NCBI GenBank assembly: GCA_030621685.1
Contig: JAUXHF010000104.1
Span: 1-6,811, forward strand
Origin: Spirochaetota bacterium
Lineage (GTDB): Bacteria; Spirochaetota; UBA12135; COTS27
DNA: 6,811 bases
Direction of reading: 5' to 3'
Every line of letters begins with the position of its first letter. Within the stretch, counting starts at the first letter, position 1. Positions 1-5,240 of the stretch are shown piece by piece. Made by a program: the position numbers and the translations under genes. The notes below the pieces were generated by a model. It had not been told where the DNA came from, searched no databases, and saw only the letters and a list, made by a program, of their open reading frames with translations.

Positions 1-34
1 TGTCTCTTGAAAGCATAAAAGATAGTTTCTGCAT
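1..34 (-). CDS. Possible 5' end of a minus-strand gene, cut by the window edge
   Basis: An ATG at 34-32 on the minus strand opens a frame that stays open to the edge and reads MQKLSFMLSRD. An AAGGA Shine-Dalgarno-like sequence (complement of 41-45) lies six bases upstream, which is good spacing. It follows the TPR gene on the same strand by about 80 bases, so the two could be co-transcribed. Only eleven codons are visible and no family can be named. It could still be a chance ATG. Confidence 0.4.
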   Translation of the reverse strand, partial: MQKLSFMLSRD

Positions 35-62
35 AGAGCTTCCTTATTTTATTAGTAGCATT

Positions 63-85
63 TTTTAAAATATCGTATTTTAAAA
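63..85. repeat. Perfect AT-only inverted repeat, 10-bp arms
   Basis: Arms TTTTAAAATA (63-72) and TATTTTAAAA (76-85) are perfectly complementary around a TCG loop. It lies between the stop of the TPR gene and the probable start of the next minus-strand gene. There are no G-C pairs and no clear U-run follows on the minus strand, so a classical terminator is doubtful. It may be a weak hairpin, a protein-binding site, or chance in AT-rich DNA. Confidence 0.35.
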
Positions 86-116
86 GTTCTTTTTTGTCTT
101 AATCAGCATTTTCCGG

Positions 117-1040
117 CTATCGTTTTTTATAACTTTGCAGATGTTCGTATATCGCTTCATCTTTCTGCTGAGAATATTGAGTAAGAAGAAATTTCCTCAC
201 TCTTTCAATATTATAATATGAGTATAAAAAATCGGCATAGCGTTTTATGAATTCAAGGTCGCTCTGGGCGCCTTTGGCTGCTAAATAGCGAAAATAAAAT
301 TCCATTTTCTCTTGAAGCAACAATTCGTCAAAGATATCCAGTAGCAGCATGCTTGCTTTTTTGCTAAAAGTATCGTAGCTTTTGCTTTCAAAAACTATTT
401 GTTCTAAGATACGCTCAGCCTTAAAATACTCCTCTCTATCCTTATAAAGCTCGCCTAGATGCAGCTTTAACCTAAAGTTATTTGGCTCTAACTCTACTAA
501 TTGCTGCAAAAAAAATAAGGCCTCATCGTAGTTTGCCAAACTGTTATTCACCTCAAAAAGACGAGAAAACAATCTTTTTTTTTCTTCCTGATTCTTCCAA
601 TTTCCCTTTTCATACTTTTCAGTTAGAAGTTTAACCCCTATGGAGTAATAATCTATACCGAGTTTGTAGTAGCTATCGATGAGACTCTGTTTCGCAAAAT
701 TTTTATAAAAAAAACCATTCTCAAGGATATAATGGGCAGTTGAAAGAATTTCTATTTTATTGATGTCGTCTTGTATCAGGCTGTCTTTTTTCTTGTAATA
801 CTGTATTTTTTTGTACAGCGCATGATTTAATGCAAATTCACTCTTTAGGAGTTTTGCCAAAACTATTTTTGCCTCTGGCAACATTTCACTTTCAATCGCC
901 TCATCCAGCAGCCTTGAGTAGCTAAAATAACTCAGCAAAGAGAAAAAAAAGATACTTAAAACAGTGCCTGCTACTATAAAAGAGCTTATGGAAACTACGT
1001 AAAAAGTCTTTATTTCCCCATATACAATAATTTTTCTCAT
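117..1040 (-). CDS. Membrane-anchored TPR-repeat protein, function unknown
   Basis: The protein has 307 residues. A short basic N-terminus is followed by one long hydrophobic segment at about residues 14-40, which reads as an uncleaved signal anchor. The rest is helical and rich in Leu, Tyr, Lys and Glu. Two TPR-like units are visible at about 154-187 (the ANYDEALFFLQQLVELEP part is typical) and 188-221. Other helices at 50-140 and 225-300 may be degenerate repeats. No catalytic motif is seen. Such proteins usually act as scaffolds for protein contacts, and the anchor suggests the repeats face the periplasm. The ATG is preceded by GGAAAG at suitable spacing and by a TATAAT box. The gene is divergent from cysM. 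I do not recognise a named family, and the TPR assignment is by pattern only. Confidence 0.75.
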   Translation of the reverse strand: MRKIIVYGEIKTFYVVSISSFIVAGTVLSIFFFSLLSYFSYSRLLDEAIESEMLPEAKIVLAKLLKSEFALNHALYKKIQYYKKKDSLIQDDINKIEILSTAHYILENGFFYKNFAKQSLIDSYYKLGIDYYSIGVKLLTEKYEKGNWKNQEEKKRLFSRLFEVNNSLANYDEALFFLQQLVELEPNNFRLKLHLGELYKDREEYFKAERILEQIVFESKSYDTFSKKASMLLLDIFDELLLQEKMEFYFRYLAAKGAQSDLEFIKRYADFLYSYYNIERVRKFLLTQYSQQKDEAIYEHLQSYKKR

Positions 1041-1071
1041 AAAAAATACTTTCCAAATCTAAATATATTGT

Positions 1072-1077
1072 ATTATA
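1072..1077 (-). promoter_or_regulatory. Probable -10 box (TATAAT) for the TPR gene
   Basis: The minus strand carries a perfect TATAAT about 31 bases upstream of the TPR gene ATG, which would give a leader of roughly 25 bases. No convincing TTGACA is found 16-18 bases further upstream, and there is no TG extension. In DNA this AT-rich the hexamer could be chance. Confidence 0.4.
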
Positions 1078-1177
1078 CTTAAAAAACGTATTCTTTATTA
1101 ACGTTTTGATACTTTCTTTCTCTTGTAATTAATTGCTTGTAATACTAATTTAATACGAGTAATCCTAAAATAGTAAT

Positions 1178-1210
1178 TATTTGTAGCCATAAAAAAAATG
1201 GCTATAAATA
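1178..1210. promoter_or_regulatory. 13-bp hairpin ahead of cysM
   Basis: The core TAGCCAT (1184-1190) pairs with ATGGCTA (1198-1204) around a seven-A loop. Pairing extends outward to 1178 and 1210 through A-T pairs plus one G-T wobble. It ends 34 bases before the cysM ATG. It could be a leader hairpin or an operator in the divergent region. It has no U-run on the plus strand, so a terminator is unlikely. It does not resemble any riboswitch I know. The remaining divergent region (1041-1244) is AT-rich, with no convincing plus-strand promoter. Confidence 0.45.
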
Positions 1211-1244
1211 TTAGTTATAAAAAAAACATACTGCGTAAAACTCT

Positions 1245-2150
1245 ATGGAAGTAAGCCCCTTATTTTCGCTTATTGGAAACACCGCCATAGTAGAAATTCG
1301 AAACATATTGCCCCCCGAGGTCTGTAGCAGAAAAGTACGCATTTTTGCTAAGATGGAAAACCGAAACCTAGGCGGCAGCGTAAAGGATAGAGCAGCTCTT
1401 TCTATGATAAGAGGCGCCGAGGAACGAAAAAAAATATCTCCTGGCATGTTGCTTATAGAGCCGACTTCTGGGAATACCGGTATTTCCTTAGCCATGGTAG
1501 CCGCCGTAAGGGGCTATCCCATAGAGCTGGTTATGCCTGAAAACGCCTCTGTAGAAAGACGCAAGGTCATGCAAGCCTACGGTGCTAAGGTTACGCTTAC
1601 TCCTGCCTCAAAAGAAATGGAAGGGGCTATAGATTATGTAAATGATAAATTAGAAAAGCATGCAAACCTGTACATGCTGAACCAATTTGCTAATGAAGAC
1701 AACCCCCTAGCCCACTATCAAACGACCGCTCCAGAAATTTGGCAGGCTACGGCAGGTGAAATCACCCATTTTGTTTCTGCTATGGGAACTACTGGCACTA
1801 TCATGGGCGTGGGGCGTTTTCTTAAAGAAAAAAAGAGTAGCATCAGGATTATAGGTGCAAGGCCTAAGCAAGGATCTTCTATTCCGGGTATTCGCCGCTG
1901 GCCAAAAGCCTACCTTCCCAAAATCTTCCGAGCCGACCAAGTCGATGAAATCATTGATGTTTCCGCAGCAGAGGCTAGCAGCATGGCTAGGCTTTTAGCT
2001 AAAAAAGAGGGCATTTTATGCGGCATGAGCTCTGGCGGTGCTTGTCATATCGCTTTAAATTTGGCAAAACGGCTTCATCATAGTATAATTGTATTTATTA
2101 TTTGCGATGGCGGCGATAGGTATCTATCAACAGATCTATTTAGCTTGTAA
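1245..2150 (+). CDS. cysM: Cysteine synthase B, CysM type (PLP-dependent)
   Basis: This fold-type II PLP enzyme makes L-cysteine from O-acetylserine and sulfide. CysM enzymes can also use thiosulfate to give S-sulfocysteine. At 301 residues it is full length (E. coli CysM has about 303). The PLP-binding lysine is Lys47 in GGSVKDRAALSMI. The substrate loop TSGNTG is at 74-79, the phosphate-binding loop GTTGT at 181-185 and SSGG at 262-265. The block SSIPGIRRWP (211-220) followed by YLPKIF, and CD at 287-288 where CysK-type enzymes carry serines, favour CysM over CysK. The C-terminus reads GGDRYLST where I recall RGDRYLST in E. coli, a minor change. The ATG at 1245 fits the family N-terminus, but no strong Shine-Dalgarno is visible. 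A rhodanese gene starts 21 bases after the stop, suggesting an operon. Confidence 0.95.
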   Translation: MEVSPLFSLIGNTAIVEIRNILPPEVCSRKVRIFAKMENRNLGGSVKDRAALSMIRGAEERKKISPGMLLIEPTSGNTGISLAMVAAVRGYPIELVMPENASVERRKVMQAYGAKVTLTPASKEMEGAIDYVNDKLEKHANLYMLNQFANEDNPLAHYQTTAPEIWQATAGEITHFVSAMGTTGTIMGVGRFLKEKKSSIRIIGARPKQGSSIPGIRRWPKAYLPKIFRADQVDEIIDVSAAEASSMARLLAKKEGILCGMSSGGACHIALNLAKRLHHSIIVFIICDGGDRYLSTDLFSL

Positions 2151-2171
2151 CGTACAGAAAACGAGGAAAAA

Positions 2172-2636
2172 ATGAAAAAAACAAAGAAAACATTACATAA
2201 ATTCACAGTTCCTTTTATAGTATTTTTGGTATTTGTATCTGTAGTTTTCTATGCTCAAAAAACATTAGTACCTAAGAGTACGCCAGATAGAAAATGCATA
2301 AATCTTTTAATAGATGGCAATATGCAAGTAAATATTCAAAAAATGCTTAGCGAAATAAAGAAAGGTGAAGCTCAGCTTTTCGATGTCCGTGAAAAATTCG
2401 AATGGAATGCTGGTCATTTGAAAATAGCAAGTTTTGTGCCGCTTTCCGGGTTAAGCAGAAACACGGTATCCCTAGACTCGTATGACAAAAATAAGACTAC
2501 CTATATTCACTGTCGCTCAGGGAACAGGGTTTTAAGAGCTGGCCCCATATTAATAGATAACGGCTTTAAAAAAGTTGTCTGCCTTCAATATGGCTATCAA
2601 CTCCTTAAAAAGGCAGGCCTTGATACCGTAAAATAG
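2172..2636 (+). CDS. Membrane-anchored single-domain rhodanese (copy 1)
   Basis: A rhodanese-fold sulfurtransferase of 154 residues. It moves sulfane sulfur, for example from thiosulfate, through a persulfide on the catalytic cysteine. Residues 12-28 form one hydrophobic segment after a lysine-rich start, so it is probably Sec-exported and anchored with the catalytic domain outside the inner membrane. Family landmarks are LFDVRE at 69-74, E77 followed by AGHLKIA (80-86), and the active-site loop CRSGNR at 114-119 with Cys114 as nucleophile. The usual GG..aW.. segment near the C-terminus is replaced by YGYQLLKKAGL. A GAGG Shine-Dalgarno lies five bases before the ATG, and the gene follows cysM by 21 bases, so co-transcription is likely. 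Its physiological acceptor is unknown. Confidence 0.9.
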   Translation: MKKTKKTLHKFTVPFIVFLVFVSVVFYAQKTLVPKSTPDRKCINLLIDGNMQVNIQKMLSEIKKGEAQLFDVREKFEWNAGHLKIASFVPLSGLSRNTVSLDSYDKNKTTYIHCRSGNRVLRAGPILIDNGFKKVVCLQYGYQLLKKAGLDTVK

Positions 2637-2677
2637 CTATGACTTTCTTCCTCAATACGCTCATACGCGCATGTTTT

Positions 2678-2710
2678 GCCTAAATAACTGCCTAAATAAC
2701 TGCCTGAATT
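2678..2710. repeat. 12-bp tandem repeat downstream of rhodanese copy 1
   Basis: GCCTAAATAACT occurs twice back to back (2678-2689 and 2690-2701), followed by a partial third unit GCCTGAATT (2702-2710). It sits at the edge of the rhodanese pseudogene and is probably a slippage product or duplication scar. No function is evident. Confidence 0.6.
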
Positions 2711-2721
2711 AGCAGCCAATC

Positions 2722-2887
2722 TTTCTATGCTATAAAAAAAACATTATCGCCTAAGAATATATCAAATGCAAAATATAAACGCCTTTTAAGAGATGCCTAT
2801 ACCGAAGAAAGTGGAAGAAAGTCTTCAAAAAATGCTTAGCGAAATAAAGAAAGGTCAAGCCCAGCTTTTCGATGTCTGTGAAATGGA
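2722..2887 (+). pseudogene. Truncated, frameshifted rhodanese fragment between the two intact copies
   Basis: This stretch is nearly identical to the 5' half of rhodanese copy 2 (about 2941-3105), from the end of the membrane segment (FYA.KKTLSPKN) to LFDV. It lacks the catalytic CRSGNR half. A direct duplication of GAAGAAAGT (2804-2812 and 2814-2822) inserts ten bases and shifts the frame. The first frame then stops at about 2837, while the shifted frame runs LSEIKKGQAQLFDVCE to a TGA at 2898-2900. The conserved Arg of DVRE is Cys here. The fragment joins directly to the start of copy 2. It is a recent duplicate of copy 2 rather than of copy 1. It is not expected to encode an active enzyme, but a 22-codon frame from ATG 2832 could still be translated. 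Confidence 0.85.
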
Positions 2888-2896
2888 TTATATAAA

Positions 2897-3331
2897 TTGA
2901 TATTTTACTTTATAGCATTCCTCGTATTACTAGCAGTAGTTTTCTATGCTAAAAAAACATTATCGCCTAAGAATATACCAAATGCAAAATATACACGCCT
3001 TTTAAGAGATGCCAATATGGAAGAAAGTCTTCAAAAAATGCTTAGCGAAATAAAGAAAGGTCAAGCCCAGCTTTTCGATGTCCGTGAAAAATCCGAATGG
3101 GATGCTGGCCATTTGAAAATAGCAAAATTAATGCCGCTTTCCGGGCTAAAAAAAGACAAGCTATCCCTAGGCTCATACAACAAAAATAAGACTACCTATA
3201 TTCACTGTCGCTCAGGGAACAGATGTTTGATGGCCGCCCCCTTATTAGAAGAAAAAGGCTTTAAAAAAATTGTCTGCCTCGAATTAGGCTATGAACTCCT
3301 TAAAGATGAAGGTCTTGCTAGCGTAGAGTAG
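2897..3331 (+). CDS. Membrane-anchored single-domain rhodanese (copy 2), TTG start
   Basis: A 144-residue paralogue of copy 1. The two align without gaps from FYA onward, with roughly two thirds identical residues by eye. Landmarks are the membrane segment at 2-18, LFDVRE (59-64), AGHLKIA (70-76) and the catalytic loop CRSGNR (104-109) with Cys104. It has an additional Cys110 directly after the loop, where copy 1 has Val. The C-terminus reads LGYELLKDEGL. The start is odd. No in-frame ATG or GTG precedes the membrane segment, an in-frame TGA lies at 2879-2881, and TTG at 2897 is the only usable start. The basic N-terminal residues of copy 1 are missing. The next in-frame ATG (codon 41) would remove the anchor. 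The TTG overlaps the TGA that ends the pseudogene frame, so translation may depend on reinitiation. The gene is intact over its catalytic part and probably functional. Confidence 0.82.
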   Translation: MIFYFIAFLVLLAVVFYAKKTLSPKNIPNAKYTRLLRDANMEESLQKMLSEIKKGQAQLFDVREKSEWDAGHLKIAKLMPLSGLKKDKLSLGSYNKNKTTYIHCRSGNRCLMAAPLLEEKGFKKIVCLELGYELLKDEGLASVE

Positions 3332-3407
3332 AAATGACTTTGTTCTTCGGATACGGCTGGCTCATGTTTAGTTTAATGTTTAGCCTCAAAGAAAATGTTT
3401 GGAATCC

Positions 3408-3429
3408 TGCCTGCCAATTCAGGCAGGCA
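3408..3429. repeat. GC-rich perfect inverted repeat, 8-bp arms
   Basis: TGCCTGCC (3408-3415) and GGCAGGCA (3422-3429) flank the loop AATTCA. It stands out in AT-rich DNA between rhodanese copy 2 and osmC. Without a following T-run it is not a standard rho-independent terminator, though it might act as an attenuating hairpin or a REP-like element. A degenerate relative of its reverse complement, sharing TGCCTGAATT, appears at 2701-2718. Confidence 0.6.
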
Positions 3430-3440
3430 ATCTAAAATCT

Positions 3441-3454
3441 AGTAGCGTGCTACT
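3441..3454. promoter_or_regulatory. Small hairpin upstream of osmC
   Basis: AGTAGC (3441-3446) pairs with GCTACT (3449-3454). With the closing C-G pair opened, the loop is CGTG. It lies 12 bases after the GC-rich inverted repeat and 27 bases before the osmC ATG. The run AAAAATAATTAAAGG follows, not a T-tract. The two hairpins could form a leader structure or the end of the rhodanese transcript. The function is uncertain. Confidence 0.35.
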
Positions 3455-3481
3455 CTAAAAATAATTAAAGGTAGAAACCCA

Positions 3482-3895
3482 ATGAAAATAACCGTAGAAC
3501 ATATAGCCGATCTTCGTATTAAAGCAGGTAACGCTGATACTCAAGTGCTTTTAGATGGCAATCCCGCTGATGAAAAAGCCTTACGCCCCACCGACTGCGT
3601 GCTGATGGCCATTGCCGGCTGTAGCAGCATGGATGTCGTCTCTATTTTAGCAAAAATGAAACAGAGCTTTAGCCATTTTAAAGTTCTTTCTGACGGGCAA
3701 AGAAGTGAAGAACATCCAAAAGTATTCACCCAAATAACCCTCATCTATGAGGCAAGGCCCCTCGGCAAAAACAAGGAAGAGTTTTTAGTGGCTTTTAAAA
3801 AAGCTATCTCTCTTTCCATAGAAAGATATTGCTCGGTGTCGGCTATGCTAAAAAAAGCCGGCGTAGATATATCTTACCGTGTCCAGCTCGTTTGA
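3482..3895 (+). CDS. OsmC/Ohr-superfamily protein (YhfA-like)
   Basis: A 137-residue OsmC-fold protein, probably cytoplasmic. OsmC and Ohr members are cysteine-based peroxidases that reduce organic hydroperoxides. Many YhfA-like members have no proven substrate and are often found beside sulfur-transfer genes. The first active-site region is RPTDCVLMAIAGCSSMDV (35-52), with Cys47 as the expected peroxidatic cysteine. The second is IERYCSVSAMLKKAG (113-127), with Cys117 as the resolving cysteine. Cys39 is additional. The length is normal for the family. The ATG at 3482 has AAAGG about ten bases upstream. The gene lies 150 bases after rhodanese copy 2, with two hairpins between. Its last 17 bases overlap the next gene, pointing to translational coupling. 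The family is clear, but the exact subfamily and substrate are not. Confidence 0.88.
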   Translation: MKITVEHIADLRIKAGNADTQVLLDGNPADEKALRPTDCVLMAIAGCSSMDVVSILAKMKQSFSHFKVLSDGQRSEEHPKVFTQITLIYEARPLGKNKEEFLVAFKKAISLSIERYCSVSAMLKKAGVDISYRVQLV

Positions 3896-4937
3896 GGCAG
3901 AGAATATTTTTGAAACATCAAAGCATCGTTTCTCTCTTGGCTTTCTTGACGTAGCAAGCTCTGCTCTTTTTCTTAGCTTCTCTGCCCAAGCCATGCTTGG
4001 GCTTAACGGCTTTCAGTTAGGCCCTACCAGCTATAGTTCCCTTAGCTCCAAAGCTCTGCTTTTTCTAGCCGTAATTGGCATTTATAATTTTGATAGCTAC
4101 CTAGACTTCAAAAAAGCCTATAAAACAAAAACTTCTAGCAATCAGCCCAAGGCTTATGCCCCGCTCACTTCAATTTTCCTAACAAGCGCGGCTGCCCTTA
4201 TCGCTTTGCTTCTTCTTAGCATACCCTTTATTTCCAGCTCCAGCTATACTGTACATACTCTTTATTTCTTTCACATACTACTGCTTAGCTCAAGTTTTTT
4301 ATTAGCTTTTGTACTTGTTTACTTTTATTTCTTAGTTTATAAGGAAGAAAAACTTCTTTATGTAAAAGAGCTATGGGTAAGCCTTCTTTTCACCTTGGGC
4401 CTATGGCTTGTGCCGGCCATTAACTTCATACAAGCAAAAACAAGCTTCCAAGTCGATTTGGGGTATCTTAGAGAGGGTACTTTGTTCTCTCAGAAAATTT
4501 ATACATCCCTAACGCAGTTTTCTGCAAGCCTGCAAGCCTTAGATTTAGATGCGCAGCCATACTTTCTTAGTTTACTAACATGCTATTTTCTCATTCTTTT
4601 CCATAATGCGCTTATTTGCTCTTACGCCAATAGAGAAAAAGATAAGCAACAGCATCAGTCTTCGATAATGCTGAAATTAAGCGATAAAAAAGCAACTTGG
4701 CTGATAAACTCGCTTGGTTTTTTCAGTTTACTGTATATGCTTATTCGATTAAACAGCTTACATAGCATCTTTGCCTACTTTTTGATTAGTGCTGTGGCTA
4801 TCCAAAATCTGTTTTTTCGGCTAGGTGCAAAGCTAGAGACTGCCTTTTACAAAAAATACTTTCATCTTTTGATGAACAGTTATTTTCTGCCACTCAGCCT
4901 TCTTTTTTATGCAATCTATGCTTTCCTAGAAAGATGA
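3879..4937 (+). CDS. UbiA-like polytopic membrane protein with altered Asp motifs
   Basis: A 352-residue integral membrane protein with about nine hydrophobic segments, at roughly 22-42, 58-72, 97-117, 128-152, 164-182, 226-248, 272-290, 296-314 and 330-350. Its layout recalls UbiA-superfamily prenyltransferases. The first Asp-rich motif would be YNFDSYLDFKKAYKTK (69-84), and the second the stretch after the sixth helix, HNALICSYANREKDKQQHQ (242-260). Both differ from the classical NDxxDxxxD and DxxxD forms, so activity cannot be assumed. The assignment rests on pattern and is tentative. Another multi-helix family is possible. The only reasonable start is GTG at 3879, inside osmC, with a 17-base overlap and no clear Shine-Dalgarno, so translation is probably coupled to osmC. 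The first in-frame ATG (codon 39) would cut into the first helix. It converges on the fliE repeat region. Confidence 0.7.
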   Translation: MSSSFEAENIFETSKHRFSLGFLDVASSALFLSFSAQAMLGLNGFQLGPTSYSSLSSKALLFLAVIGIYNFDSYLDFKKAYKTKTSSNQPKAYAPLTSIFLTSAAALIALLLLSIPFISSSSYTVHTLYFFHILLLSSSFLLAFVLVYFYFLVYKEEKLLYVKELWVSLLFTLGLWLVPAINFIQAKTSFQVDLGYLREGTLFSQKIYTSLTQFSASLQALDLDAQPYFLSLLTCYFLILFHNALICSYANREKDKQQHQSSIMLKLSDKKATWLINSLGFFSLLYMLIRLNSLHSIFAYFLISAVAIQNLFFRLGAKLETAFYKKYFHLLMNSYFLPLSLLFYAIYAFLER

Positions 4938-4950
4938 TATGTTTTTTGCC

Positions 4951-5032
4951 ATCCAGCAATGATAACATCGTCAATGCTAATGCTAATACTAATGCTTATT
5001 ATGCCTTGTTTCCTAAGCACACTGCTCGGGTA
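4951..5032 (-). pseudogene. Degenerate fliE fragment, outermost copy
   Basis: On the minus strand this stretch matches FliE residues about 89-109. The codons read SSVLRKQG, then Ile-Ser repeats, then DDVIIAGWQK, against EQFVRKPNTISVHDVIIAQQK in the intact protein. Homology breaks just after the Gln-Lys pair, about 13 bases past the end of the UbiA-like gene. It contains four ATGCTA-like hexamers (4974-4997) that fliE lacks. It lacks the start and both ends of the gene and is a relic of tandem duplication. Confidence 0.75.
4974..4997. repeat. Hexanucleotide tract (ATGCTA)n, outer copy
   Basis: Four consecutive six-base units: ATGCTA, ATGCTA, ATACTA and ATGCTT. Read on the minus strand in the fliE frame they give alternating Ile and Ser. 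The corresponding place in intact fliE holds a single ISVHD stretch, so the tract is an in-frame expansion. Confidence 0.8.
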
Positions 5033-5047
5033 ATCTATTAAAAAATT

Positions 5048-5227
5048 CTAACGGAGGTTGATGGTGTTTTGATACGCCTTAATAGAATTAGAATTCCTAA
5101 GCACATTTCTCGCTAAACCCAAATGTAGCTCGGCTTTCTGCCCAGCAATGATAGCATCGTGAATGCTAATGCTAATGCTAATGCTTATTATGCCTGCGTT
5201 TCCTAAGCACACTGCTGCTTTGGTAAT
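5048..5227 (-). pseudogene. Second fliE 3' copy, still open to the stop codon
   Basis: On the minus strand, 59 codons are open after stops at 5230-5228 and 5233-5231 and end at the same TAG context as fliE. The reading is ITKAAVCLGNAG, then Ile-Ser repeats, then HDAIIAGQKAELHLGLARN and on to AYQNTINLR. This closely matches FliE residues 101-135 (HDVIIAQQKAEL to INLR). Two in-frame six-base insertions relative to fliE are visible: the hexamer tract, and a doubled TAGAAT that gives NSNS in place of NS. There is no ATG. A GTG at 5212-5210 could start a 54-residue product, but no good Shine-Dalgarno precedes it. Most likely it is a duplication relic, although the preserved frame is notable. Confidence 0.7.
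5163..5186. repeat. Hexanucleotide tract (ATGCTA)n, inner copy
   Basis: Three perfect ATGCTA units and one ATGCTT, in the same relative place as the tract at 4974-4997 one repeat period away. On the minus strand it encodes Ile-Ser repeats in the second fliE copy. Confidence 0.8.
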
Positions 5228-5240
5228 CTATTAAAAAATT

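Noticed and set aside
77..106. Very short minus-strand frame MLIKTKKNF near the left edge
   Set aside because: Only nine codons, without a ribosome site. It is better read as intergenic between the TPR gene and the next minus-strand start at 34.
1123..1151. TTGTAA / TAATTT pair as a cysM promoter
   Set aside because: The spacing is 17 bases but both hexamers are poor matches, and similar pairs occur by chance throughout this AT-rich region.
1211..1495. Minus-strand open frame of 94 codons opposite cysM
   Set aside because: It lies wholly against the cysM 5' region, has no recognisable domain, and cysM on the other strand is unmistakable.
1707..1940. Minus-strand open frame of 77 codons inside cysM
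   Set aside because: It is antisense to conserved CysM motifs, with no domain features. It is a coding shadow.
3408..3454. Rho-independent terminator after rhodanese 2
   Set aside because: Two hairpins are present but neither is followed by a T-run on the plus strand, so I list them only as inverted repeats.
3541..3744. Minus-strand open frame of 67 codons inside osmC
   Set aside because: It is antisense to the conserved OsmC cysteine motif and has no independent support.
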